Of a DNA stretch of 17,888 bases, positions 9,573 to 17,864 are shown in pieces. Under the pieces are notes generated by a model. It was not told the origin of the DNA and did not search any database. It worked only from the letters and a program-made list of their open reading frames with translations. Each line of letters begins with the position of its first letter. Position 1 is the stretch's first letter. This stretch comes from Tieghemiomyces parasiticus (lineage: Eukaryota > Kickxellomycota > Dimargaritomycetes > Dimargaritales > Dimargaritaceae): the NCBI GenBank assembly GCA_027575765.1, contig JANBPT010000960.1, positions 1 to 17,888 of the forward strand. Direction: 5' to 3'. Position numbers and translations under genes: made by a program.

Positions 9573-10124
9573 GGGTACAGAGCAGCCTTCAGGCACGGCG
9601 ATACAGAGGCAAACTGCCTATTGGGTATGTACGACCATTGTGGGATACATAACCCAAGTTTATTAATTTATGGCCTGAACTACCTCCACCAGTCCAACTG
9701 CCGGCCAGGTTACCATGGCCAAAACTGGGTTGCAAAACCCGAATCAAGGTTTGGTGGCCTTACCATAACAAAAACCTGGAGATGCGGATCGGGGGTGTTG
9801 GTGCAAACCATAGTAACCAAGGAGTGGTAGGAAAGTACAAGGAGTTAAGAGGAGGGCGACCCCGACCAAGTCAAGCAGAAATAATGGTAGACACAGCAAT
9901 GCGCGACGAAAGAGAGGCGTGGCACTGGATGTAAGCCGAATCGGCGGCTGAACATGTTAAGGAGCCCCAGCATCTAGGGTTGGCTGGCTCGACGACAATG
10001 TGCTTGTATGCGGCGGGGTGAGCATGCAGAGTCTTGGTGACGGTGGGACTGGCGTGGTAATTCGAGTAACAGGTAGGTGATAGAGGGGGGGGGTGCGCTA
10101 GGCCCATGCTAGCGCTCTGGACAA
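9573..10124. other. Region holding unresolved 5' exons/promoter of the unknown gene
   Basis: This lies between the multi-exon gene and the stop of the small mitochondrial gene, both on the minus strand. It should contain the start codon of the multi-exon gene. Minus-strand frames at about 9850-9760 end at a possible GTAAGG donor near 9761, but I could not choose a start. A nine-base G tract lies at 10085-10093. The 115-codon plus-strand frame at 9483-9830 shows no domain. Confidence 0.35.
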
Positions 10125-10577
10125 TTAGAAGTACTGCGCTGGCCGGCCAGGCTGGGCTAACTCGGTCGGGCCCTCGGATCGGCTGGCCGGGTCTTCGGCT
10201 ACAAGTGGCGTCTCGTCAGGTATTTGGCCCAGCTGACGCCGGCAAGCAAGGATCCGGGCCTCAAGGATAGCCTTCTCTGTCTCGTACTCGTCGGTGTGTT
10301 CCTCCATGGCCATACGGTCCCACAACGTATTGATGGCCATGGAGCTGATCAAGGTCAGGACGATGAAGTGTCGCAGGTAGAGCTTATAGGATGGCTTGTC
10401 GAAGTTGCGCAGGTACCATGGCTTGTAGATGTCGGCCCCCTTCAAACTGTCGTCCCGTGGGGGCGGTGCCGCCTCGGATAGCCGGGGAGAAGCATGGAGA
10501 CAGCGGCGACCTAGGCTGGAAGTCGTTCGCAGGGAGCCGGTCCGCTGAGGAATCCAGCGGCGAAGGAGCGTGGTCAT
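10125..10577 (-). CDS. Small mitochondrial single-span membrane protein, unknown function
   Basis: 150 residues, intronless. The first 30 residues are Arg/Ser/Leu-rich with no acidic residue and contain RRCLHAS, a typical matrix-processing site context. A conserved-looking aromatic/basic block follows (DIYKPWYLRNFDKPSYKLYL, about 49-68), then a single hydrophobic helix at about 69-86 (RHFIVLTLISSMAINTLW). An acidic/basic amphipathic stretch at 90-118 (EEHTDEYETEKAILEARI) could form a coiled coil, and the tail is disordered. The layout is that of a small inner-membrane assembly factor or accessory subunit, but I cannot assign a family. Start is the only plausible ATG and stop is TAA. Its 5' side faces a 1.45 kb region shared with the divergent mannosyltransferase gene. 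Confidence 0.75.
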   Translation of the reverse strand: MTTLLRRWIPQRTGSLRTTSSLGRRCLHASPRLSEAAPPPRDDSLKGADIYKPWYLRNFDKPSYKLYLRHFIVLTLISSMAINTLWDRMAMEEHTDEYETEKAILEARILACRRQLGQIPDETPLVAEDPASRSEGPTELAQPGRPAQYF

Positions 10578-12024
10578 CCCGGCCTATTGGGGGATGTAAG
10601 CGGGCGAGGCAGAAGGTTGCGGCCGGTGCAACGTGTGGTAGAATGCTAGAGGGCCGGAGATGGGGATCGTATTGTGCAAATTATGTAGACTGTGCTGAAC
10701 AGCAGGCGGAATGCGTTGCCAGAAGGTCCAAGGAAATCAATGCAAAGGGGTGCTACCATTGGATTCAGCAGGGGACCAGGTTGCTCTTTAGGCCTCGAGT
10801 ATTGGTTGTGTTTCCGGCCGATTCTAGTAAGTATACACCTCTAACCACCCTTTCTTTAGGGAAGTGACCGGTGGGTGCTGGATCCCAGATTCCTGGCCCC
10901 CCAAAGTAGGACCAGTCCACATTTGCCCCACAGTTTATAGTGGGCTGCTCGGCTCGTCAAGGCACGTAGCGAAAAGGGCCCTCCACCTGAAGAGTGGGCT
11001 ACTAATGGCCGTGCCAGCTCCCCACGCACTTCATGCATGATGGCTAGGCTATAGAATGGACGGCGCGGGCGAGGGGGGGGGGGTTACACTTTCCACCACC
11101 ACGCTCATACCACCTTGACGGGCTGTTTAACGCGCCCCTTGCCCTGTCTACCTAAAGAAAACGACTTTGCCGCCACCTTACGAGGCGTCTTAACAGCGTG
11201 GCCAGTGCCCAGGCCAAGCGCATTCATTCGCCAGACGGGCCCAGCCCCTCTCGTTGGCCATAGTGTAGCGACCGATGGCGGTAAGCCCACCGTCCAACCC
11301 CCCCCCCAATGGCATGTACTGTTCACCTCCTCGGCACTGTTTTCACCAACAGCCTGCGTGTCTATTCGTAAAATCCCCCTCTTCCTCTGGACGCCGTGGC
11401 GCCGCTCCGTCTAGCCTATATCGGTTTTCCGTCACCCAAATTTAACCACCCATCGGCCACCAATACGGCTATGCAAAGGTTAACGACCCCACTTTTTCGT
11501 ACTTTACTGTTATTCCCATCACTTCCAATAGCGGTGACCAAATTCGCCATCTGGGCACTGATCCCAACTCTCCGCCTCCCCTTCCTCTGCCTTCAACCAC
11601 CGGGTACCAGATTCGGACAGTCTACTACTTTTCCTAACTATCTGTGCAACCGTGCCGTTGAGAGCAAAGCGGCTCCGATTGGGTGACCCTGTCTGTTTAC
11701 CTGCCCCCCTCTCGGCCTTCCGAACGCACCTATCGCTCAGAACCCTGCGTACGTGCTCATCCACGCCTCTGGTTTTGGCGACTCCCTCCTTCTTACATCC
11801 CCCGGTCAAGCTAGATGAGCTCAAGTGGACGCTGCCCTTCATCTCCCTAGCAAGCCCATCCGGTTTCCATCGGCCCCGTCGCCCCATTTCGTCTTCTTTC
11901 CTGATTATATCCAGCTGTAGAGACGGCTCCTCCGCAACTCTCTGCCTAGTGCATTTTACCACCTTCTTTTCTCCATCTCTCGGCCACCCGTTTTCGACGC
12001 CGCATTTTTTCCGCTCAGACCGAA
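10578..12024. promoter_or_regulatory. Large divergent intergenic/promoter region
   Basis: This separates the mitochondrial gene (-) and the GT15 gene (+). It contains an eleven-base G tract at 11073-11083 and a ten-base C tract at 11298-11307. From about 11340 to 12024 the plus strand is pyrimidine-rich, like the leader of the CxC/CxxC gene. Frames inside (- 11105-11326, - 11519-11962, + 11652-12272) have no recognisable domain, cross homopolymers or mirror the C/T bias, so I do not call them genes. A short unrecognised gene cannot be excluded. Confidence 0.45.
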
Positions 12025-13179
12025 ATGGCCGCCTTTGCCGCCCGCCCCAGTCACTCCGCGTGGGGCCTTGTGCGTCGCTACCGAATCTTTCTCGGTATCA
12101 TCGCCACGGTCCTAATCTTCCACCTCTGCTTCATCAACATGCGCCCAAAGCCCAAACACCTCCTAGCCCGCACCGTGCACGACGTGGTCCAGTTCAACGA
12201 TGTGCGGACCCCGCCCGGCTACAACGCCACCCACCTACCCGCCAAGGCCGCTTTCGTAGTGCTTACCCGTAACTCGGAACTGCATCCGCTGCGGGTGGCC
12301 ATCAGCCAAATCGAGGACCGGTTCAACCGCCACCGGGGATACCCGTACATCTTTCTCAACGATGAGCCCTTCACCGAGGAATTCAAAGAAACCATCTCGT
12401 GGGCTACTAACAGCCGCGTGTCGTTCGGTTTGGTGCCGCGCGACCACTGGGACCTACCCGATCATATTGACCGCCAGCGTATGCGCGACGGCATGGCCTT
12501 CCTCAAGTCTAAGGACGTGATCCACAGCGATAGCCTCAGCTACCGCCAAATGTCACGCTACTACGCCGGCTTCTTCCATAAGCACCCGCTCCTGGAGGAT
12601 CTAGACTACTACTGGCGTATTGAATACGACGCTGAGTACACCTGCGACATTGATTACGACCCATTCGTGTACATGCGCGAGCGCGCCATCAAGTACGGGT
12701 TTACCATCACGCTGCACGAGTTCTTCGACACCGTCAAGAGCCTGTGGAGCAGCGCCCAGAACTTTATGACCACCTATCCACACTACCTCGAGGAGAAAAA
12801 CACCTTGGATTGGGTTAGCAGCGACGGCGGGAATTCATACAACCTCTGCCACTTCTGGACCAATTTCGAAGTGCTGGACCTGGCCTTCCTGCGGTCCGAG
12901 CGTTACGACAAGTTCTTCCAGCACGTTGACCAGGCCGGTGGCATCTTTTACGAGCGGTGGGGTGACGCGCCCATCCGTTCGGTCGCCGTTTCCATGTTCC
13001 TGCGCAAGGAGGAGACCCACTGGTTTGAGGACGTGGGCTATACTCATACCGCCTTCCAGAACTGCCCGGCCAGCCCTGAACTGCAAAAAAAATGTCACTG
13101 CGACCCCGGTCGGTCAATTCACCTCAACGATTTCAGCTGCACACGGGAGTGGGTCCAGCTCCCGCCCAGCAAAGCCTAG
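12025..13179 (+). CDS. Golgi alpha-1,2-mannosyltransferase, GT15 (Kre2/Mnt1/Ktr family)
   Basis: 384 residues, type II membrane protein: basic N-terminus, signal anchor at about 20-37 (RIFLGIIATVLIFHLCFINM) and lumenal catalytic domain. The family transfers mannose from GDP-mannose in alpha-1,2 linkage to O- and N-glycans in the Golgi. Landmarks in order: AAFVVLTRN (75-83), YRQMSRYYAGFFHKHP (173-188), YYWRIEYDAEYTCDIDYDPF (195-214), YNLCHFWTNFEV (272-283), GGIFYERWGDAP (305-316) and GYTHTAFQNCP (338-348). Glu200 corresponds to the metal-binding Glu and Glu282 to the proposed catalytic Glu. Two departures from the usual family pattern are visible: Ser177 where the MCRF motif normally has Cys, and Tyr201 where Pro follows the Glu. 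The stem is short. An eight-base A run at 13085-13092 encodes Gln-Lys-Lys and lies within the frame. Intronless, preceded by a long C/T-rich leader. Confidence 0.95.
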   Translation: MAAFAARPSHSAWGLVRRYRIFLGIIATVLIFHLCFINMRPKPKHLLARTVHDVVQFNDVRTPPGYNATHLPAKAAFVVLTRNSELHPLRVAISQIEDRFNRHRGYPYIFLNDEPFTEEFKETISWATNSRVSFGLVPRDHWDLPDHIDRQRMRDGMAFLKSKDVIHSDSLSYRQMSRYYAGFFHKHPLLEDLDYYWRIEYDAEYTCDIDYDPFVYMRERAIKYGFTITLHEFFDTVKSLWSSAQNFMTTYPHYLEEKNTLDWVSSDGGNSYNLCHFWTNFEVLDLAFLRSERYDKFFQHVDQAGGIFYERWGDAPIRSVAVSMFLRKEETHWFEDVGYTHTAFQNCPASPELQKKCHCDPGRSIHLNDFSCTREWVQLPPSKA

Positions 13180-13622
13180 TCTGTTTTCTAGTGGGTAGGA
13201 CGCTAGATAGCCGTCGGCCTATCCCAAAGCCCATTCTGCCTCTCAATGAGAGTTGCGATATTCTCATTTTTTGCTTCCCTCTTGCCATCATTTCATATAT
13301 ACTTTTTTTTCTATTTCTCTCCATTCTCCGCATTTATTTACAGTCTAAATTTTTGTTTTCTTGTCTGCCTCCGTTTTCCTCGTCCAACCTTATGTCGCCA
13401 CGGTTCTCTACACAACATTTATTTTTATCATGATGGGTTTATAAATATGTGCCCGACTAATATTGGAAGTGAATGATATCCATGGTATACTCACCCAGTC
13501 TAAAATCAGCAGTCGCCAGTCAACTTTAAACAATTACTATGATATTATGTTTATGAAGGTACCGAATCGACCCTTTTATAGGTACCACAGGGTAGACACA
13601 GACTTGGGTTCCACAGGCTAGC
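13180..13622. other. Convergent 3' intergenic region, T-rich
   Basis: 3' flanks of the GT15 gene (+) and the EH-domain gene (-). The plus strand is strongly T-rich at about 13250-13435, fitting a fungal 3' UTR and end-processing region. A TTTATAAATATG stretch near 13438-13449 is a possible polyadenylation element. GGTACC occurs twice near 13558-13585. No gene is seen. Confidence 0.45.
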
Positions 13623-15366
13623 TTAGGAGAGCAATACCTCCAAGGGTAGGACTGCTGGTAAGGGCTCGCCAGCAAGGCACTGGTCGATAAGGTACATGGC
13701 AATGACAAATTCATGCATGGAAAGTTTTCCCCGGCGATCCCGGTCACATAGGTTCCTGAAGAATATGGGGTACGATGGAGGTGTTACCATTGAGTTACGA
13801 TGTTACAGTTCCAAAGTAAAAAAAAAGTAAAATAGCGCCGCTGGCGCCTATCAAAGACAAATCATGAGCTTAAATGATGTGCCAGTCGATCCCACTTACC
13901 AAACGTCACCTAAAATCTCGTATCCGAGGCGGCTCTTGAGAAATATCTGCTTAGCTTCTTCCTCTGTCAATATAATAATTGAGCGGTATAATCAAACGGC
14001 GGGCAAATATATATGGCCGGTTAGCTCTGGGGGCCTACAGAGTTGGGAAAAGGGGGGGGGAAGTAGTCCATAATGGAGTCACACTCCAAGTTCCCCATCG
14101 TGTCCGCTAGCCACGCCATACTAAAGGCACGGCTCGGTACTTACTGGTTAGGAACTGATCCTTGTCGGTATCGGACTGGCGGAACAGTTCTTCGTAGCGG
14201 CGGCGGGCCAACCGTGTAATGGCCGGCCGCAGACTGGAAGCCGGGCGGCCAGCCTCGGTCGAATTATTGGGGCTAAGTGTGGTGCTGCGCACCAGGGACG
14301 AACCGCCCGCATGAATGGGCTCATAGTCAGAGTCGACCCCAGTGGCGAAGCGGGAGGTGGTCTGGCCACCGGTGGTTGCCGAGCGGTGGAGGGCCCCATT
14401 CGATTCCCGGCCGGTGGGTTCGCCGTGGTCCGACACGGTGGATGACTGCGTCGAGGATCGTGATGGCAGCGGGGGCGGACCATCCCCAGCCGCTGCGGGC
14501 GGTGCGCTCCGATTAACGGTGGGCTTGCGGGTGGGTAAAGCGGGTGGAGCGACCGATCGACTGGCCGGACCCCGCGAGGCGGCAGAGCCGGGAACGGTCG
14601 CTGTGCGGCTAGGGGGAGCGGCGGGGGCCGCGGAGTGTAAAGGGACATCCTCGAATGCAGGCACGGTACGCGGGATGGTCTCCCGGGGAAACCGGCGGAC
14701 CTCGCGGTCGGGAACGTGGGGCGACAGGTCGTGCGGGCCAGCCTCCTGGAATTTGGGGAACTTCTTGCTCTGGGCTTCCAGGATCGGGGTCAGGATGTCC
14801 TCTGAGTTGCCGTCGGAGCCGGTGTTCTGACCCGAGAACTTGGCAATCAGGGACCGCGTATTACGGCTGCGCGGGATATCTGTCGAGGCTGGCGGCAAAA
14901 GTGGCGCCGCGGGCGGCTGAGAGTCGGCCCGGGTGGTACTTGTGTCCGACAGGGCTACTACGGCGGGGGCCGAAACCGCGGCGTGGTGTAGGGCCCGGTG
15001 GTCGCGCGACGGGAGAGGCGGGGCTCCAGATTTGGTGAGCGGTGGGGCCGGGGCCCTATATCCCGAACTGCCAACGCTGGCCGGGGATGCTGGTGCGGGC
15101 GGCGCCACAACGGGTGAGGCCGACGTCGAGTGGGAGATTGGCTTGCCCGTAGCGCCGAATTGAGGTTTCGGGGGCAGCGGTGGGGTGCGGAATTTGTCGC
15201 CCGCGGCAGATGCATTCAGGAATAAGGGTTTGGTAGGCAGTGCAGGCTTGCCCTTAAGAGCCCCAGGTTTGGAGGGCAGCCCAGGTTTGGCGGGTAATTC
15301 CGGCTTGGTGCCGACGGCCGGCTTGGCATTCTCAGAAGTTGAGGCGGGGTCACTCGGTAGAGGCAT
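13623..15366 (-). CDS. Proline-rich protein with C-terminal EH domain (Irs4/Tax4-like layout)
   Basis: Three exons: 15366-14145, 13963-13900 and 13755-13623, giving 472 residues. Donors are GTAAGT twice; acceptors are GACAG and TTCAG; phases are 1 and 2. Residues 1-385 are Pro/Ser/Ala-rich with repeated SH3-ligand-like segments (PELPAKPGLPSKP, KPALPTKP, PPPLPSR). Splicing joins RRYEELFRQSDTDKDQFLT (exon 1), KEEAKQIFLKSRLGYEILGD (exon 2) and WNLCDRDRRGKLSMHEFVIA (junction plus exon 3) into one complete EH domain at about 388-470. Both EF-hand loops are intact, and so is the core Trp that, in the family, binds NPF peptides. A C-terminal EH domain after a disordered region is the layout of yeast Irs4/Tax4, which bind the Inp51 PI(4,5)P2 phosphatase and affect autophagy and wall signalling. 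An upstream in-frame ATG at 15456 exists, but its 30 codons lack the G/C third-position bias. Other EH adaptors are possible. Confidence 0.85.
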
Positions 15367-16062
15367 GTCGAAGAATCCAGTAGAAATGGAGCCAAGACGT
15401 GGTATAACTGTGGATGAATTACGGAAACAGGGGTACGTGGCAAGTTGGAGATGCAAGATTGGCGTGGGAGGTGGACTGCCAAGGTTGGGCCCTGAGGATA
15501 GCTGGGCGATTGTATGACGGACTTTGGGCGTTATATATACGTGCTGGGGGATTATTAGGCCTACGTACTGTGTTGCGACGAGGTCACTGGCAGAATGGTT
15601 TTAGCTCTTTGCTCACCGACAATGCGCCCCAAGGCAATCCAATAGTCCTACTTTAGTCTTTATCGTTCTGGTCGTGGCTGTTCTTAACGTCTATTTTAAT
15701 TGGTATTGAAGCACCGCCTCAAAAGTCGACGTTAGCTCTACTCTCCGGTATAGAGTCCGCCGCAATTTCACGCTGGGAGGGTGAGGTATCACATACTAAT
15801 GACAAAAGCTACTCTCTGCTCATACCTACCAAGGGCCAACGGACGTCTACTTAGTAATACTATGTAGCCATGGGCCGTGCGGCCCCGTGATCAAAAAAAA
15901 ACCAGCTACGTCTTATATATTCAAAATCGACTTGACTGGGGAGTTAGGCCGGTACAAAGGTTTACGTTGACACTCAAATGGGGCCAGAGCCGTTCTCATT
16001 CTGGGCGTTCATAGATAAGTTGCTAAGCATACACTTCCTAGCACCTATGAGGATTTCCACAG
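15367..16062. promoter_or_regulatory. Promoter region of the EH-domain gene and 3' flank of the OCIA-like gene
   Basis: Both flanking genes are on the minus strand, so this holds the 3' end of the OCIA-like gene and the promoter of the EH gene. A nine-base A run lies near 15892-15901. No tRNA or further gene is seen. Confidence 0.45.
15531..15540 (-). promoter_or_regulatory. Candidate TATA box of the EH-domain gene
   Basis: Minus-strand GTATATATAA lies about 165 nt upstream of the chosen ATG (15366) and about 75 nt upstream of the alternative ATG (15456). It is the cleanest TATA-like sequence in this promoter. No transcript start data exist. Confidence 0.35.
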
Positions 16063-17336
16063 CTAGTCGATGGGGTCGCCGTACCGGTTACGGCGCACCT
16101 TGCCAGACTGGGACACAGCCTCGGCCGCCTCGCGGGTCCGCGGCGTGCCGTCCGGGTAAAACTCGGTCACTCCATTGCTGTCGCCGCGGGATGTACCGAA
16201 TTCTGAGCTCCCCTGGGCGTCAGAGCTCGTGCCGTAGCGGTCACCATCGGTGGGTTCGATGCCATCGTTGCCGCGTTCACTGGATCTGGCAAGCGGACCA
16301 CGAGTCATCGGATGTTCCGTCGTATCGACAGCCTTACTGCGCAGACGGTCCCAGCTGGTCTGCGGGGGCGCATTCTGCCGACGCAGGCGGTCCCAGGGCG
16401 AAGGTTCCTGTGAAGCATTCGCTACAACAGAGTCTGGTGGTCGTGATGTAACAGAAAAAAGAAAGAGTCGATAGAGAAGGTCTAGTTAGCCCCCGTCCTT
16501 CCTAATTTTCAGCTGTATACAGCTTTCAATGCATTAGCCCGTAGACCATGTTGAGATGTACCGGGCACCTCTATCTTTGGTTATCTAGCACGCGTTTCTC
16601 ACTTACCAGGTGCGCTCTCGTCGCCGCGGGACCCAAAATCGCCGTCGCTCATCAAGGTGGTGTCATACTCCGCGCTTGACGGATCAGAGGACGGTGGGTT
16701 GTCATGGGCCGAGCTGGACCGGCCCCCAATAGGCGGTCCCCACGGCGGCCGGCCAGGCATCGGCCCCGAGCACGTACCCGGGCCACGGTTAGGGCCAGGG
16801 CCAGGAGGCCCGGGATGGCGAGACTGCTGCATCTGGTAGGCCTGGAAAGACCGCATGATGGCCTCGCGGTTGGGCGAATTACTGACGATGCGCTCGGCCT
16901 GGCGGATGCGGTACGCGTAGTCGATTCCCTTGCCGATGGTGAACCCGGCCAGGCCGCGGAAGATCATGTTGGGCATGCGGGCCTTCAGCTGGGCCCCGCG
17001 GGCAAGGGCGGCCCCTGATAGGATGGGGCCGGTGTAGAGACCTGGATTCGACGCCCGGGAGGAGGTCAGGGGATATATTTACCAGAATATCATGGTATTA
17101 GCCCCATGCCCAGGCTAGGCTGTGGCGGAGTGGGGGGATATGCCCCGGCCCTCGCCGCTAAAAACGGTAAGCCGCGTGAGGCGTTTCCGCCTGGCCGTTC
17201 GGTGATCCGACGAGCCCATTAACCAAGGGGACTTACTGCTACGCTGGAATTCGTCATAGGCTTCCCGGAGCACTTGCTTGTCTTCCTCCGATAGCATGGC
17301 CTTCGGGTCAATTTGGCTCATGTCCCTAGGCGGCAT
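16063..17336 (-). CDS. OCIA-domain-like protein with long hydrophilic tail
   Basis: Three exons: 17336-17237, 17041-16607 and 16433-16063, giving 301 residues. Both introns (195 and 173 nt) are phase 1 with GTAAGT donors and CCAG acceptors. The N-terminal domain reads MLSEEDKQVLREAYDEFQRS (14-33), then LYTGPILSGAALARGAQLKA (35-54), PNMIFRGLAGFTIGKGIDYA (57-76) and RQAERIVSNSPNREAIMRSF (80-99). The order (Leu-x-Glu-Glu start, two short Gly/Ala-rich hydrophobic helices, and an N-SP motif at the end) matches OCIA-domain proteins. Metazoan OCIADs are inner-mitochondrial-membrane proteins linked to respiratory complex III assembly; that is family knowledge. The tail at 105-301 is Gly/Pro/Ser-rich and includes two WDRLR copies (SPWDRLRRQN and SWDRLRSKA), ending RRNRYGDPID. 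An alternative start at Met6 (17321) has a better context (GGACATGA). Domain assignment is by eye and moderately sure; the exon structure is well supported. Confidence 0.75.
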
Positions 17337-17644
17337 AACGGCGATTGAGTATCAGCAGGGGCAGAATGCAGGTGGAAATAGAGGGGTTCCCGAACACAAG
17401 TCTAGAACGGGGATTTTAAAACAGGTAGAAGGCAATTGGGTTCAATGAGAATGTTGTAGAGTAGAAGCATAAGCGGTCACAGTAGGGATGGGGATGAAAA
17501 GGACGTGAGGGAAACGCAGGAGTGCCTTGTAGACTTGCGGCTAACCGCCATGCGTTTCGACGTAAGACCCCGTTTGTGTCACCGCTCACCTCGCCTGGCG
17601 CCACGTTAGCCCCTTCGTTCCTCCTTACGACCTGGGTGGCGGAT

Positions 17645-17659
17645 GGTGACGTCGTCACC
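17645..17659. promoter_or_regulatory. Inverted repeat with CRE-like core
   Basis: GGTGAC-GTC-GTCACC is a six-base inverted repeat around GTC and includes TGACGT, the half-site of ATF/CREB-type bZIP factors. A second related site (GACGTCA) lies about 40 nt further right. Both are about 310-360 nt upstream of the OCIA-like ATG. Function is inferred from the motif only. Confidence 0.3.
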
Positions 17660-17846
17660 CACTGCCAATCTTAGCTGACGAGCAGGCGGGACGGAGACGT
17701 CAGGTCTGGGACGGTGTTTAAAGGGTCGATCGAACAGCCCACAAATCCTCCCATCCTGATATTAGCCAGTTACCCCTAACTGCGAGCTACAAGCTCGTCA
17801 GCGCCTATTCGGCGAAAAACAGTATTTATAATCACAACGGCAAAAA

Positions 17847-17864
17847 ACGGTGCGCATGCACCGT
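17847..17864. repeat. Perfect hairpin
   Basis: ACGGTGC and GCACCGT form a 7 bp perfect stem around a GCAT loop. There is no following T or A run in terminator position. Role unknown. Confidence 0.5.

Noticed and set aside
9483..9830. Plus-strand 115-codon frame
   Set aside because: No domain, and it lies opposite the probable upstream exons and splice sites of the minus-strand multi-exon gene.
11105..11326. Minus-strand 73-codon frame with a basic, ribosomal-protein-like tail
   Set aside because: Its N-terminal part translates the ten-base C tract and no known basic protein family matches; probably chance.
11519..11962. Minus-strand 147-codon frame
   Set aside because: It mirrors the pyrimidine-rich leader of the GT15 gene, giving an Arg/Glu/Ser/Gly-rich translation without structure.
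11652..12272. Plus-strand 206-codon frame
   Set aside because: It lies in the leader and then out of frame with the clear GT15 coding sequence.
15367..15456. Earlier in-frame start for the EH-domain protein
   Set aside because: The 30 codons have only about 40% G/C third positions and no proline-rich character, unlike the rest of the exon.
16253..16263. Match to the tRNA B-box consensus (GGTTCGANNCC)
   Set aside because: It is inside exon 3 of the OCIA-like gene, and no A box, acceptor stem or T-run terminator is visible around it.
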